Counted from the first letter of the stretch, positions 23,936-35,915 are shown. The stretch: 64,000 nucleotides of DNA from Macquaria australasica (GCA_005408345.1 SEMN01000186.1:248001-312000), one strand, 5' to 3'. The notes: generated by a model not told the origin, from the letters alone. Numbers and translations are program-made.

Positions 23936-23989
23936 ATCATCCTCTATCGTTAAAAAACCCCAAAACAAGTCCAAGGAAACTGGCCAGGA

Positions 23990-25346
23990 GACAGGACTGT
24001 GGACGGGCACAAACCCTCAGGCGGACGGCCAGGAGGCAGGGCAGAGGCCGAACAGGAACCCTCAGGCGGGCAGCCTGGAGGACGACCAGACGTGGTGAAC
24101 CGCTCGGGAGGCTGGCTACATGGGAGGAGCCACTCTGGAGGATGGGCAGGATGCCAGCAACAACGAGGCTGCAGGTCAGAAACTGGGGACAGCTGCTGTA
24201 GCTCGGCATAACTGGCACAGGAGGCTGCGGCGGCAGCTGGACGGGCACAGGGACGTGTGGCTGCTGCAGTTCAGCAGGGAACTCGGGAACAGGAACTGGT
24301 GTCGACCAGACTGCTAACTCGGGAACAGGGACAGAGGTCCAGGAATGAGGGATGCGAGAACCAGGAATGAGGAACAGGAGTTGGCTGGGCCACCAACTGG
24401 AAACCAGGAGCAGGAGTTGACCGGGCCGCCAACTCGGGAACAGGAACTGGCATTGGCTGAACCGCTGACTTGGGAATAGGAACTGGCGTTGGCTGAACCA
24501 CCAACTCAGGAACAGGAACTGATGTCGGCCGGATCACCAACCGGGTCCGGGGAGCAGGAGTCGGCCAGACCACCAACTCAAGAACTGGATCAGGCATTGG
24601 CTGGACCGCCGACTCGGGAACAGGAACTGATGTCGGCCGGTTCGCCAACCGGGTCCAGGGAGCAGGAGTTGTCTGGACCACCAACTCGGGAACTGGATCA
24701 GGCGTTGGCTGGATCGCCGACTCGGGAACAGGAACTGATGTCGGCCGGTTCGCCAACCGGATCCGGGGAGCAGGAGTCGTCTGGACCACCAACTCGGGAA
24801 CTGGATCAGGCGTTGGCTGGACCGCCGACTCAGAACCAAGAACAGATGTCGGCCGGTTCGCCAACCAGGTCCGTGGAGCAGGAGTCGGCCGGACCACCGA
24901 CTCAGGAACTGGATCCGATGTTGGCCGGGTCGCCAACAGAGAACCAGAAACAGAAGTCGGCTGGACCTCCAATGGGGAAACAGGATCAGAAGTTGGCCGG
25001 GCCGCCGACTGGAAACCAGGAACAGGAGTCGGCCGGACCGCCAACTGTGAAACAGGTCCAGGTGTAGGTTGGGTTGAAACGCTGGGCAGCTGAGGCTCTG
25101 TGGCGCAGAGGAGGCTGGAGTGACTGGCTCCAAAAGGACAGAACAAGGAGAAGTGCCAAGACACAACCTCCACCTGCTAACAGCCACCCTGTAGGCAACT
25201 TCAGTCCCGCTTCCAGAGGATTGCAAGGGCCCTCAGGAAGTGTGGGTCCTTGACAAAAACCTCTCTCGAAACTCCAAAATCTTCCCAGCAAAAAGGCAGG
25301 CTGGGAAGATAACCATCTGCTGGGTCCATTACTGGTCGGTTCATTC
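23990..25346 (-). mobile_element. Internal region of an LTR retrotransposon remnant with tandem-repeat array
   Basis: On the minus strand this follows directly after the LTR. Seventeen bases past the LTR an ATG (25327-25329) opens a 42-codon frame starting Met-Asp-Pro-Ala-Asp, ended by a stop at 25201-25203. I recall that start from Ty3/gypsy gag frames in fish. The remainder is Pro/Thr/Val-rich tandem repeat (see next entry). I see no protease, reverse transcriptase, RNase H or integrase, and no second LTR, so the copy is gutted or non-autonomous. No standard tRNA primer-binding site beginning TGG is visible. The left boundary is uncertain. Confidence 0.55.
24273..25062. repeat. 36-bp minisatellite, partly ordered in 108-bp units
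   Basis: The repeats are 36 bases, for example ACCACCAACTCGGGAACTGG followed by ATCAGGCGTTGGCTGG. Three variants alternate in order (types with GATGTCGGCCGG, with GAGCAGGAGT and with GGATCAGGCGTTGG), giving a 108-bp higher-order unit at 24.5-24.9 kb. There are about 20 units, more diverged at the left. Because 36 is a multiple of three and units lack stops, frames are open on both strands. On the minus strand they read as 12-residue units such as PTPDPVPELVVQ, in a 300-codon frame (24271-25173). Confidence 0.85.
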
Positions 25347-25775
25347 TGTCACAGTTTACCATCTAGGCAGCAGGGAGAGGACCCAAGTGCAGACAGGCAG
25401 GGAGGCTGAAGCAGTTCTGAGATTTATTAAATAACATAAACGCTTACATGCAGATCCATGGAACAGAAACAAAAGGCAAAACAGTGCAGGAAACACGGAC
25501 ACCAGGAACTCTGGGAAACTGACACACAGGGAGAGACAACCAACAATGAACCGACAAGGAACAAAGGAAAAGTACTGGTATATATAGAGGAGGAGACAAC
25601 AAGGGAAGCAGACACAGGTGGGTAACAAGACACAGGTGATATTAATCACAAGAGCGGGAAACGAGACATGAGGACAGGAACAAGACAGACTAGACAGAAA
25701 GGATTACAAAATAAAATAGGAAACAAAGACCAGAAAACACAGAGTCCAAACAAGAGTCCTTAGGGGATCATGACA
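25347..25775 (-). mobile_element. LTR of a retrotransposon, same sense as USP43
   Basis: On the minus strand this 429-bp sequence begins TGTCATGATCCCC and ends AAACTGTGACA, with the TG...CA ends and short TGTCA/TGACA inverted termini of LTRs. It has a TATATATA box (25579-25586) and an AATAAA signal (25423-25428) about 155 bases downstream, a sensible U3-R-U5 layout. Internal retroelement sequence lies on its 3' side, so it is the 5' LTR of a truncated copy. I recognise the style as a Ty3/gypsy family common in teleosts. The 5-bp flanks could not be compared because the other LTR is missing. Confidence 0.72.
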
Positions 25776-26467
25776 CTCTCTGTCTCTTTCTTCATATGTC
25801 AAAGTCATACTGTCCCACAGCAGGACCTTGCTGACGTGCAGCTTCTGGTACGGTTAAAAATGGAAACAACGCAGAAAGTGTTCGGTCAGGGACTTTTGAT
25901 GGTCAACATTCATCACTATGATATGACCATGGCCGATAGCTGTTGGTGTGTAGAATATGTTTGTGCGAATGTGTGCCTACTCATGTGTTTATGTAGTCAT
26001 ACTTGTCAAATTTCCGATAGAAATGTGTTTCTACAGTGCATCTGTCGTGATCTATGTCTTTGTCTACTTATTCATTGAGGTAAATCATTCTGCTATATTA
26101 CGTAGTCTAGATGATCATATCCATATCACTGATATCAGGTGATGATCTCATATGTCCAGGGTGTTGACCTCCCAGCAGCTAAGAAAAGCTTTTGCTTGAC
26201 TAAATAGTTTTGGGTGCGAAAACACATAAAATAACTAAAAACTGGAGTAATAGCTTGACACTAACAGTTAGATGAAATACAGTTCAGGTAGTACAGACAG
26301 CAAGCAATGTGTCATTCAACATTCAGCATTGTTTTTACATTAAGTTACTACCTTAATATAGTGTTGCAAGGATGAAAAACGTGCCATCCCAGCAACAAAG
26401 GTTTAAGTTAGCTGTTTTAATAAATATATTTTTAACCCTACCACTTGTCGTGTGTGTTATACGTCAC

Positions 26468-26560
26468 CTGGTTTGTCGTAGAGGGATAGGCAGGGAGATG
26501 CATAAAAACGGGTCGAAGGTGTTGCTCTGCTTAAGGCAATGAGGGCACGTCAGTGAGGAC
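26468..26560 (-). CDS. usp43: USP43-like deubiquitinase, zinc-ribbon exon (second in window)
   Basis: This 93-base exon completes an Arg codon, encodes 30 residues and ends with two bases of another Arg codon (residues 35-66). It reads SSLTCPHCLKQSNTFDPFLC then ISLPIPLRQT. CPHC is the first half of the zinc ribbon (fingers region) of USP catalytic domains, and 'SNTFDPFLC.SLPIPL' is a USP hallmark where the strand leads into the fingers. The LRQTR ending matches USP43 rather than the PHTR of USP31 (from memory). The acceptor is CTCCAG|GTCCTC and the donor CCAG|GTGACG. The metal-binding partner CxxC is outside the window. Confidence 0.95.
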
Positions 26561-27477
26561 CTGGAGACAAACAGAGAGAGAGAGAGAGAGTTTTAATCAT
26601 TTTTGCTATATATGACAGCTTACATCCCTTAAATATTCCAAAGACAACGGCCACTGGAGAAGAAGGCTCTTTTAACTTAAACTTCATATAAACTGTTTGA
26701 CAGATGGATCAACAGATATCACAACCTCTACATGCCAAATCCTCACATTTCCTCTTAAGTACGGAGTAAATGTACAGTAAGGATTTACTGTCTTATGTGC
26801 TGCATGCAGTTAAAACCTCCATGGTGGTTAAATGTGCATATTCCCTGCGGACAGTGGTGAATACTAAGCAATGAAACAGGCCATCTGGACTCGATCTGCT
26901 GTTGAAAAAAGGGCAGCAAAGCAACATAGGTGGGATGCTGATCCAAATTTTGGCACAAAAAAACACAGAGGTAGGCAGGTGAGAATACTGCAGTAAATGA
27001 AAAAGGATGTATCCTAAAGAACATACTGAGCTAGAGAGGAGAGGAGAAGAAAGTAGAGAGGAAAGGCAAAGGATGAAAGGTGGAGGGGATGTTTAAAGGC
27101 AGAGAGGATAGTAAAGAGAATTGGTTAAGCTGAAAGGAACAAAAGTAGAGAGCAAAGGGACAGAGATGAGGAGAAAGACAACAAAGTGCAGGGCTCAGTG
27201 GGAGGACAGATTAAAAATGAACAGAAGGTTGGCAGCAGGGCAGTCGAATTGACAAAAACAAGAAAGCAAAGCTGATGAAGAAAAAGACACCGACAGGACC
27301 CGTCAAGGTCTTTGAGCCGACAGGAGTGAAGCTGATCAGAGTGGAGGAATGACATGAGGATAGAAAAGCTGAGGATCCCAACCTGTGGGTTGGCATCAGC
27401 AAAAATCTGCCACTAAATACAGTTTTCAAAGACAGACAGTACTCAGTGACCTCATAATGACCTAGAGGAAAACATTG

Positions 27478-27941
27478 TTAAAAGAACATTTGGGAAATTA
27501 AATTTGCTTTCGTGCCACAAGTCAGATGAGAAGGTCAATATCACTCTCATGTCTGTGTGTTAAATATGAAGCTACAGGAGCCGGTTAGCTTAGCATAGCT
27601 TAAAGACTACAAACAGGGGGATAGGCAGCTAACTGGCTCTGTCCAAAGGTAACAAAATCCGCCTACCAGCACCTCCAAAGCTCACTAATAAACATGTTAT
27701 ATCTCCTTAGTCTAATTTGTACAAAAAAACGTAAAGTGTAGGCAGATTTTGTTATCTTTGGACAGAGCCTGGCTAGCTGTTTCCTGCTACATGCTGTATT
27801 TATGCTAAGCTAAGCCAATCGGATGCTGACTGCAGCTTCATATTTAATGCACAAACATAAGAGTGGTATCGATCTCATCATCTAACTCTTGGCAATGTAG
27901 TGAATAAGCATATTTCCCAAAATGTTGAACTATTCCTATAA
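27478..27941. mobile_element. Large foldback (hairpin) element
   Basis: The left arm (GAACATTTGGGAAAT; GTTAAATATGAAGCTACAG; CCGGTTAGCTTAGCAT; CTGGCTCTGTCCAAAGG) recurs in reverse on the right arm, ending TTTCCCAAAATGTTGAACTA. Each arm spans about 200 bases, with a short centre near 27.7 kb. This is a well-known type of teleost foldback MITE. It has no coding region. The arms have drifted with small indels, so it is an old copy. Confidence 0.75.
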
Positions 27942-28842
27942 GACATAAACATACAAAGTATTAGAATAGCCATAGGCTACCAAGCTAATTTTCATTGCTC
28001 TGTGACATCTGTGGTAAGTGCTTTCGAGGTGTTTTACAGCTCTAACCTGTGTTTCATAAATAGTCAAGTAACATCTGTGTATAATGGTCTGAAAAATGTT
28101 CAGGAAGTCCTCATTATGTCTTCACTGCAAATACTACCAGGAATCCCTCAAAGGCTTGTGTGATGGAAACAAGCAGAAGTCTGACACTGAAATAGTGCGG
28201 GGTTGGATAAAACAAAGCCTCAAATAACCTGTTCTCCTTCCCTATACCTTACTGTAATCTAACCTTTTCATTTGGCAATCAAGTGAAAACACCATGCTCA
28301 GTTTGTTCAAGTGCCACATAATCCTCTCGTAGTGTAGGAACTTAATCCTTCCATTCACGTGAGATCATTTTACATAATTCAGTGGCTGTGTTGCCTTATG
28401 TGTACTCATTTTGTAGTTTTAACCAATATTAAAAGCACTGATTCAAACCATTACATTTTCTAATTTAAACTCTTTATTTGAGGCAACTTGATAAACATGG
28501 CTGAGTTGCCCATTTGTCTCCATCAGAGGGAAATCTATTACCCTTTTTAGGATAAAAATATGCTTTAAACAAGGTAGAAACTGCTGATGTAACATTTTTC
28601 AACTGTGGCCATTCCTTAGTGGTTAAGTACAGTTTACATTTGAAAAAGTAAGTGTGGATACAGCTTCTAAGTTGTTGAATATGAGTTTTTTAAAGTGCCT
28701 TCTGTGGTGCAACAAAAACTTTAAAGCACTTTCTTGACACCTATGTTGATATTTATTTTTGGTGTTGTTTGTATTTGACTCTTGAAGAAAAATTATTGCA
28801 ATGTTGCTGCATAATGCTCTCGTATCAGTGACAGCTTTTAGA

Positions 28843-28866
28843 GTGTGTGTGTGTGTGTGTGTGTGT
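28843..28866. repeat. (GT)n microsatellite
   Basis: Twelve GT units followed by an impure GT-rich tail to about 28885. Confidence 0.9.
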
Positions 28867-29275
28867 ACGCGTGTATGTGTGTGTGGGTTGCCAGATGCTC
28901 GTTTCATCTCCCGGTGTCTCACTATCACTTCTGCCAGTTGAGCTGTATCCAAGTTTGTGGAGATACAAACTTGTCAAATGTACAAATACGCTGGAAATAA
29001 TACAACAAGCTCCACATTTCCTCGCTGTCAGTGTTGTAACCATTACGCTGTGGCAGCCAGTCACAGGCTCGCTAATGATGCCAGTTTGTACTCAGTAAAG
29101 CAGACTGACAGGCTGTATTCACTCACAAACACACAAAGTTGTGCACACCCAAAACTCTGCACTTACTTACACTAAAATTCAGGAGTGCGTGCAGGAACAT
29201 CACTTAAAAAGTTTTTGGTGGGGCTGACAGCGTTTCCAGTCTGGTGGAGAATATGAGATCAGTATTCCTGCTAAT

Positions 29276-29298
29276 GTGTGTGTGTGTGTGTGTGTGTT
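29276..29298. repeat. (GT)n microsatellite
   Basis: A short pure GT array of about eleven units. Confidence 0.9.
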
Positions 29299-29961
29299 TG
29301 TGATAGACAGAGAGCAAGGTCTGTACTGTGTGTACAACATTTAGATGTCAAACCAAAAGACCACCATCCTTTTGCTTAGACCGGATACCTGGAGCTTCAC
29401 CACATACACCCACAAACGCGCATATGCACAGCACAGCAACAGCCGCTCTTATTTATCCGGAAGAAAGTTGAGCTGCTCAGCATTCCTCCATTCTGCTCCG
29501 AGCTAAATAAATAACACACAATAACAAATAACAGCAGCATCTCTAAACATTATGCGGTATCATGTTGCCTGATTCCAGCAGTTTTCATACTGTTATTCTA
29601 AACTGAGAAGCGTTGCAGCACAATACAGGGGTTGATGTAGGTGATGTGGATGATGAAATGTACGCAGCTCGAAATAGGTCAGGACATTGGTATATGACAC
29701 GTACCGTATAAACGTTATGTGATCTATCAGTTATAGTGTCAGGGATGAGCTGATGTTGTCAGAGTTGAAGGGTTTACTAAAAATAGAATTTATTTGATGG
29801 CCCACAGGAAAAAGATTTGCTCCTACCTAAACATATTACTAGTATATTTGTGTTCCTCCATATTTTGTGTCCTCCAGTCAAACATCTGTGTGAAAATGTA
29901 GCTGAGATTGCACTGAGTGAATGGCTTGTTAGCTTGTGAATTCAGTGGATTTTTGTATTGT

Positions 29962-30185
29962 AAGTAAGTAAAGTTTATTTAGCATAGCACCTTTCACAGA
30001 GCAAGAACACAAAGTGTTGTTGTTAAAAATAAGACCATAAAAACAGTAAAAAGAAAGAACCAATAAAACATAAGTAACAGCAGACCTTAAAAACACACAG
30101 ATACCAACAACAGCACGAGGCTAGACAAAGGCCAGTTTAAATAAATGAGTCTTCAGCTGCTTTTTAAAGGCGCCAACAGAGGCCG
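29962..30185. repeat. Interspersed teleost repeat (TTTATTTAGCATAGCACCTT type)
   Basis: AAGTTTATTTAGCATAGCAC, CTTTCACAGAGCAAGAACAC and GAGTCTTCAGCTGCTTTTTA are words I recall from an abundant dispersed fish element in which 'TTTATTTATATAGCACCTTTCACAGA' starts the unit. The copy has no frame. Its class (SINE-like or DNA) is not decided here. Confidence 0.5.
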
Positions 30186-32167
30186 CATTGTATATTCTCT
30201 TTCATTAAAATGAACTGATGCTAAATAATAATTTAACAATGCGGTGGTGAATAAACTGTGTGTAGGTCATGTGTAGCAATAGATCTGCACACATGTGAGA
30301 TTTGATCAGGTGAAGGACTGTTTGTGTAATCGGCGTATGATTCACAATCCAATCAATCAAACGTAATTTTAAAAAAAGTATGCAAAGAAAGCTATATAAA
30401 TTGAGAGTTTACACACATAAACACTCAGCAAATGTGACAAAAGATTTAGTTGCACCTTTTGAGACCATAAATTCACAGCTTAAAGACATACTGCCAAGTG
30501 GGAGACAACAGTTTTACGCAAGTTTGGTAACAGATGTAATTCCATCTGTTCCTGTGTTCCTGAAGTTTTATTTTCATCCAAAATAATTCCGGGAACAGCT
30601 TTGGTCCCACAGCAACCAAACTTCAATGTTCTTGTATATGAAACCTGATTGTTTAGTCACTGCAGTCTTGACCTTATTTAAGGAGTAAACAGTGTCAACT
30701 GACAGCTCCACAGACGGTGATGGATGGAGGCCTGGGCTCAGGTGGAGACGCAGCCCGAAAACAACTAAACAGAGTTTGTTGCTGGTATTTACACTTGGAG
30801 AAAACAACTATAACAAATATATAGAAAATATATATAGCTTTTAGCAAAACCTTTCCTCTCAGAATAGTTTCATTTTATTTGTTGTTAGTTAACTACTATT
30901 GGAGTTGGAACTGTTGAAGACTTGAGCAAGATGCCAGTCAGATTCACCTACAGTAACCACTACATCCCAGGATTCAGTCTCTAAAAACAAAGGTCAAGAA
31001 TATCATGACACTTTAATCTAGTTTCTCTTGCTAGTGCCTCAAAGCACATCCTCATACCACTGAGAATTCTTCATGTTGTAGAGAGAAACAAAACAGACAG
31101 CAAACTCACCGTAAACAGCAGCACCAAGATGCACTGATACTTTAGTAAGTCCAAAAAAATACGTGTGTAAACATATATATTTTTTAACTTACTGAATCAC
31201 CCCCAGGCCTACTGTAAATGATGAATGATCAAGTGTTGTGAGCAGAATACATATTTATAGCACCTGACTAGATTGTTACGGGCAAAGCATCAGTGCGCGT
31301 TCATGAGTTAGCCTCGGGGCTTGTCCTGCATTAGATGCAAAAGTACACATCCTAACCACCAGTCATGTTTTGATCAATAGCAATACTCCAGATCAGATGC
31401 AATGATTCGTAGACAAATAAAAAGCTGAATAAAATGTGACCTGTACTCTATTTTATAAATAAAAACCACTTTTATTCTTTAAGAAAATTTAATTAGCTTT
31501 TTTTTTTAGATACTAGCATCCTTAAACTTTCTAACCATCTATATGATTTGACATGTTGACCTTTAATAGTCCCAGGTGTAACTAATACTAGTGATAGCTC
31601 TGTTCCATTTCGGTGTGCACTGTGCAACTGTCCAACACGCACTATACAAGGGCCATGGGACTGGCACACCTAGTTGGAATGCAGCCACTATTATTAGTTA
31701 GTTACACCTGTGTTTGACATGTCAAAACCTGAGAAAATAGGTGACTTGAAATTAAGAACCTGTAACAGCTCTATGCCTGTAGTTATATCTAGACCAGCAT
31801 CTAAACATATTATGGTTGTTTCGTAGACTTATTGGATGCTACACTAGTCCTCTCACCAAGTATGGGGACTAGGTCTTACTTGGCCTACCATTAGTGTTGG
31901 TCCAGCTGATAGGAGCCACATCACATTAGAGCTACATACTATAGTTGAGAGCTCCTCCTGGGACTGAAAAAGAGAGAGAGCTCAGAGAGTAAATTTTCTT
32001 CTGTCTGCCTGTCAGTCACTCAGTCAGTCATGTGTCACTGGCTGTGGATTGGAGGGCACTCATCTCTTTCTATACGAGAGTACGAGTTGAGACCTCCTGT
32101 CAGGGGAAATTAACTCAGCTAAAGGGGCTGTCGAGACTCTCACACACAGACGCACAGTTGTGTTTCC

Positions 32168-32425
32168 ATCACTTCAGAGGACATTACATTGACTTACATT
32201 CATTTCCTGGAAACTACCCTTAACCATAACCACTACTTGCCTAACCCTAACCCAATGACTGCCGCTCTTTTAACCTAACCTTAAACCAAGTCTTCACCCT
32301 AAAATTTAATAATTTGCGTTATAGGGACTTGGGTTTTGTCCCCAAAAGGAAGGCGAGTCCCCACAATGTGACTGTGTAAACAGATTTATGTCCCCACAAC
32401 ATGAGTAATACACTCACACAAACAC
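32168..32425. repeat. Interspersed repeat with CCCTAA/TTAACC-rich core
   Basis: The flanks CATTACATTGACTTACATTC and TTTATGTCCCCACAACATGA surround a degenerate core of CTAACCC and TTAACC words (32218-32300). I recognise this arrangement as a dispersed teleost repeat. The core mimics degraded telomere repeat but the flanks argue against an interstitial telomere. Confidence 0.55.
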
Positions 32426-33086
32426 TCATGTTAAGTCTCATACAAAGTAACTTTCTCTCTCAGCTTCACTTTTGTCTTTTAGTATCAACTCTCTGTCTTA
32501 GGTTCTTCATACACACAAGTTTCCTTCTTCCTGGTTAAAACTAACTGACCAAATAACTGGGTGATAAATGGATTCATGCCAACTCATGTAATAAGTAACA
32601 GAAGACACCTAGGCACACATGACTGCACTTTTCCAGTTGTCAATGATAAAGGACAAAAGACTGGATTGAAACTGGCTGATTTGATATTCTTGTTTGTTTT
32701 GGGTTTTTTTTTAGCATAAACTGTAAAAAATGCATCTTCCACAAACAGCTAAAGCAACATTTGGAAAGCAGGTGGCTGGATTCAATGACGTTAACTAATC
32801 CAGCTCTTTCTTTCTGTCTCTTTCTCACACACACACTCAGACACATACTCGCTCTCCATCTCTCTGCCGTGTCTCTCTTCATTTCTTTCTCACATGTTCA
32901 CTCTCATACACTCTAACTCTCGCTCAATTGTTTCATCACTCCTTTGTGTGCAATGCTGAGAGAGATTTATAAATGATTATATGACTGAATCAAGTTTTGA
33001 GGAAGGCAAGCGTTCCTGCCAGTATTGTTTAACATTTTAAATCAGCGTTGAATATATGTGAACAAATCAATAATGGTATGAAAATA

Positions 33087-33270
33087 CGTGGATAGGGATG
33101 TCTCGATCCAATCCACAGGATTGGTACGGGGACTGCCAAAGGCTTTTTCAATCGATCAGTAGTGGCTGTCTGGCCAGATCCATTTCCGATCCCTTGTTTG
33201 TTTGGTCTGCCAGCTGTCAATAACACTCCACTGCACTCGGTTAAAACACTGGAAACCATCCCAAACTGCA
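33087..33270. repeat. Probable interspersed DNA repeat (GGGATGTCTCGATCC type)
   Basis: GGGATGTCTCGATCCAATCC followed by GATCCATTTCCGATCCC and GTCTGCCAGCTGTCAATAAC resembles a hAT-like non-autonomous fish repeat whose end reads AGGGATGTC. Only one end is evident. The extent is approximate. Confidence 0.4.
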
Positions 33271-34065
33271 CAGTATTCAAAGCGAGTGAAGAGCAGAACC
33301 CACAAACTAAATCAATGATGGTGTCGGCATACTGTGAGCAGAGTCACTGCGGGTCAAAAAGAATCAATAAAAAGATCATTTTGAGTCTCCTTCAACAACG
33401 TTTTGCAAGTGTATCATGTGTGTTAAGACCAGTTTTTTTATTCTGTTTTCCGCTGTGAGTAGTTTCTTCATTTCTGCTGCGTATTGCATCGTGCAGTGCT
33501 GTTGCCACATCACCATTAGGGCAGTGAGCTCAAATAGGTATTTCTTAGATTAACATGGTTACTTACTAAACATTTAAACATTTTTCATCTCTACCGTCAC
33601 ACTTCAGGTGAACTGACCGTGTCCCAGTCGCTTCAAACTGGAAAAATACCAAAGTGGACACTGCTTGTTAGCCTGTATACAGTACTATAAGTGCCTGGAT
33701 TTAGTTTTATGTTGATGGAAATGTTTGTCCCATAATGCAAATATGGACAAAGTAAGGATGGATGTGATCCTGAGACAGACACCGGGTTAGGTTAACTTTT
33801 TTAAAACTGGCACCCTTTGGGCACGACCTTAACAGAAGCCACTGCTATGAATGACAAATAACTTTCTAGTTCCTGTATATTTTCCCATCTCCCCCTTCCC
33901 CATACTATGTTGCTCTCTCTCTCTCTTTCTCTCTCCCACACACACACACTCACACAGTATTTCTGTCGTTCAGGGTGAAGCTGCAGGACACAGTGCATTT
34001 ACGTGAGGTGGAAGTGATTGTCCAAACAAGCGACTCCTTGTGGTATCTGCCAGCATTGTGTGCGT

Positions 34066-34068
<3 letters not shown>

Positions 34069-34130
<62 letters not shown>
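34069..34130. repeat. (CA)n microsatellite, longest in window
   Basis: A pure run of 31 CA units (62 bases). Likely highly polymorphic by length. Confidence 0.97.
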
Positions 34131-34132
<2 letters not shown>

Positions 34133-35132
34133 ACTGGGTGTCACAGGTGAATTTCTGGTGGTGGGTCGCCACTAGTGGAAAAGTACTAATGTGTTTTAAT
34201 GAGCCAAGAATCTGGAGGCCTGAACATACACAGTTGGGGTCCCAGACAGAAAAAGTTTAAGAATATAAACTCTTGTATAAGGCCAGTCCGAGGGGCTAAT
34301 GTGATTGAGACAATTCATATTCACCAGGAAATACGCACACACACACACACACACATACTGGAGCCACTGGAGGAGGGTAGAGCATGGAGAGTAGGGAGAT
34401 GGGAGGTTGTGCGATGGGCTCTTATTCTCTTTAGCCAGCTGGTGGGTCTGCAGCTCTGACGGGCCAATGTGGCTCATACATTGCTTCCATGAAAACATTT
34501 TCTTTATTTCTAAGCAATGGAAAGGTACGATAGGATCAGAAATCTAATAACACTGTGGCAAACAGCAAACACAGAAACAAATGAGCACACTGATGCAACC
34601 TTGCTTGACCATTTCATTGGAAGTCTGTGTTCAAGTTCAAGTCAGATCTTTCTTTTTCCCACAATATAAGAGATTTCCCTTTAGGAAAAGTAGCAGTTGT
34701 TAAAGAAACCCTTCCTCTGTCATTATTCTTTCACCTGTATTGTAAGGGGAGTGGAGAGCTAACCCAGCGTTGATGAGCTTGTAGTGTATCATCACTGGGA
34801 ACCTTTGGAAGGAAGGACTGGACTGACTCTGGGGGACTGGACTGTGCTGAGATTACTGTTCACACTGCCCCTGCATTAGGGCACAGTTAATCTTATTTGA
34901 AAAACAAAACAAAAAAGCAGTTTTATACTTTTATGCGATCTCATTCTGACATGACAAAGATTTTGCATTAACAGCGAGTTACATTGCAGCCATCTAAGCG
35001 CTCCTAATCAACAAATGAAAAGACCGCATTACATTAGCCGAAAAAGCAGGACAACAAGGTGAAGAACAAAATCAGTCAGAATGCAGATATGATTGTATTG
35101 TTTCCCTAACAGTTGTGAGAAAAAATCATTAC

Positions 35133-35407
35133 TGGGCTGCAACTAATGATTATATTTATCATCAATTAATCTAAACATTATTTTATCTGTTACTATAAAA
35201 AATAATCGTTTGATCTATAAAAGATCAGAAAATAGTTGTGTCATCAAATCGAAAAACAAAAGATATTAATTTTAGTATAATGTAAAATATCTATAATTTG
35301 GTAATTTTTATGCTTGAAAAATGACTTTAATGAGTATTTGACAGTTGCTGATTAGCTTCCTGTAGATTGACTAATTTATTAATTAATCTACTAATCATTG
35401 CAGCTCT
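35133..35407. mobile_element. MITE family Y, full-length copy
   Basis: It begins GGGCTGCAACTAATGATTAT and ends AATCATTGCAGCTC, giving near-perfect terminal inverted repeats of about 17 bases (GAGCTGCAAYTAATGATTA type). The interior is AT-rich with TGCTTGAAAAATGACTTTAA and no frame. This is a widely dispersed fish MITE. Partial copies lie at 39.2 and 52.7 kb. Confidence 0.75.
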
Positions 35408-35915
35408 AAATCGTAATCTCAATTCTGTGAAACTAACTCCCTGTGAATTGTTTCCTTAATTATGTGGCTACACTTTGAGGATCACATCTGAAAAATGTTT
35501 TGCAATGGTGTTTGTTGTGTGGTGCATTATAAATTATCAGAACATCCAGAGGTCATTTTAGGCTCCAGTGGTAAAGACGATTCACGATGGTGTGTCTAAC
35601 TGTAAACTACTTTAACACACAGAGTGAGGCGGCAAACAACTCTGTGCAGATGACTTTTGTTTTTGCAAAACAAAAAGGAAATATGAGATCATAGAGTTAC
35701 TTCCATGTGATAATGCCCTGCACTAACTGGCTAGCACCCACTTCAAAGTCTGGTACTGCAGGGAGCTGGGTGGTCTCAGCGGGAGGGAGAGTGATGCGTG
35801 AGGCTGAGCTTGAACAAAGCACTGTGGGTGGTGAAAGCGTCAAAATCAAAGTGAGGAAGGTCAACGTCTGGCCATATTTTCAGCAGCCACTCAGCTGTGC
35901 GGCACTCAGACGAGT

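Larger units (their letters stand above)
20470..26467 (-). other. USP43-like intron (6.0 kb) with an LTR retrotransposon remnant
   Basis: Donor GTGACG is at 26462-26467 and the acceptor AG at 20470-20471. Contents are two GT arrays (20.5 and 21.1 kb), a MITE (22.1 kb), a partial MITE copy (23.7 kb) and the LTR element with its minisatellite (24.0-25.8 kb). Sequence between 22.5 and 23.7 kb, and 25.8-26.4 kb, shows nothing I can support. Confidence 0.75.

Noticed and set aside
24489..25067. 192-codon plus frame of Pro/Gln/Ser repeats as a gene
   Set aside because: It is open because of the 36-bp minisatellite, has an antisense partner frame that is longer, and lacks any promoter or splice context.
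32200..32300. Interstitial telomere
   Set aside because: Units are degenerate and the flanks belong to a dispersed repeat.
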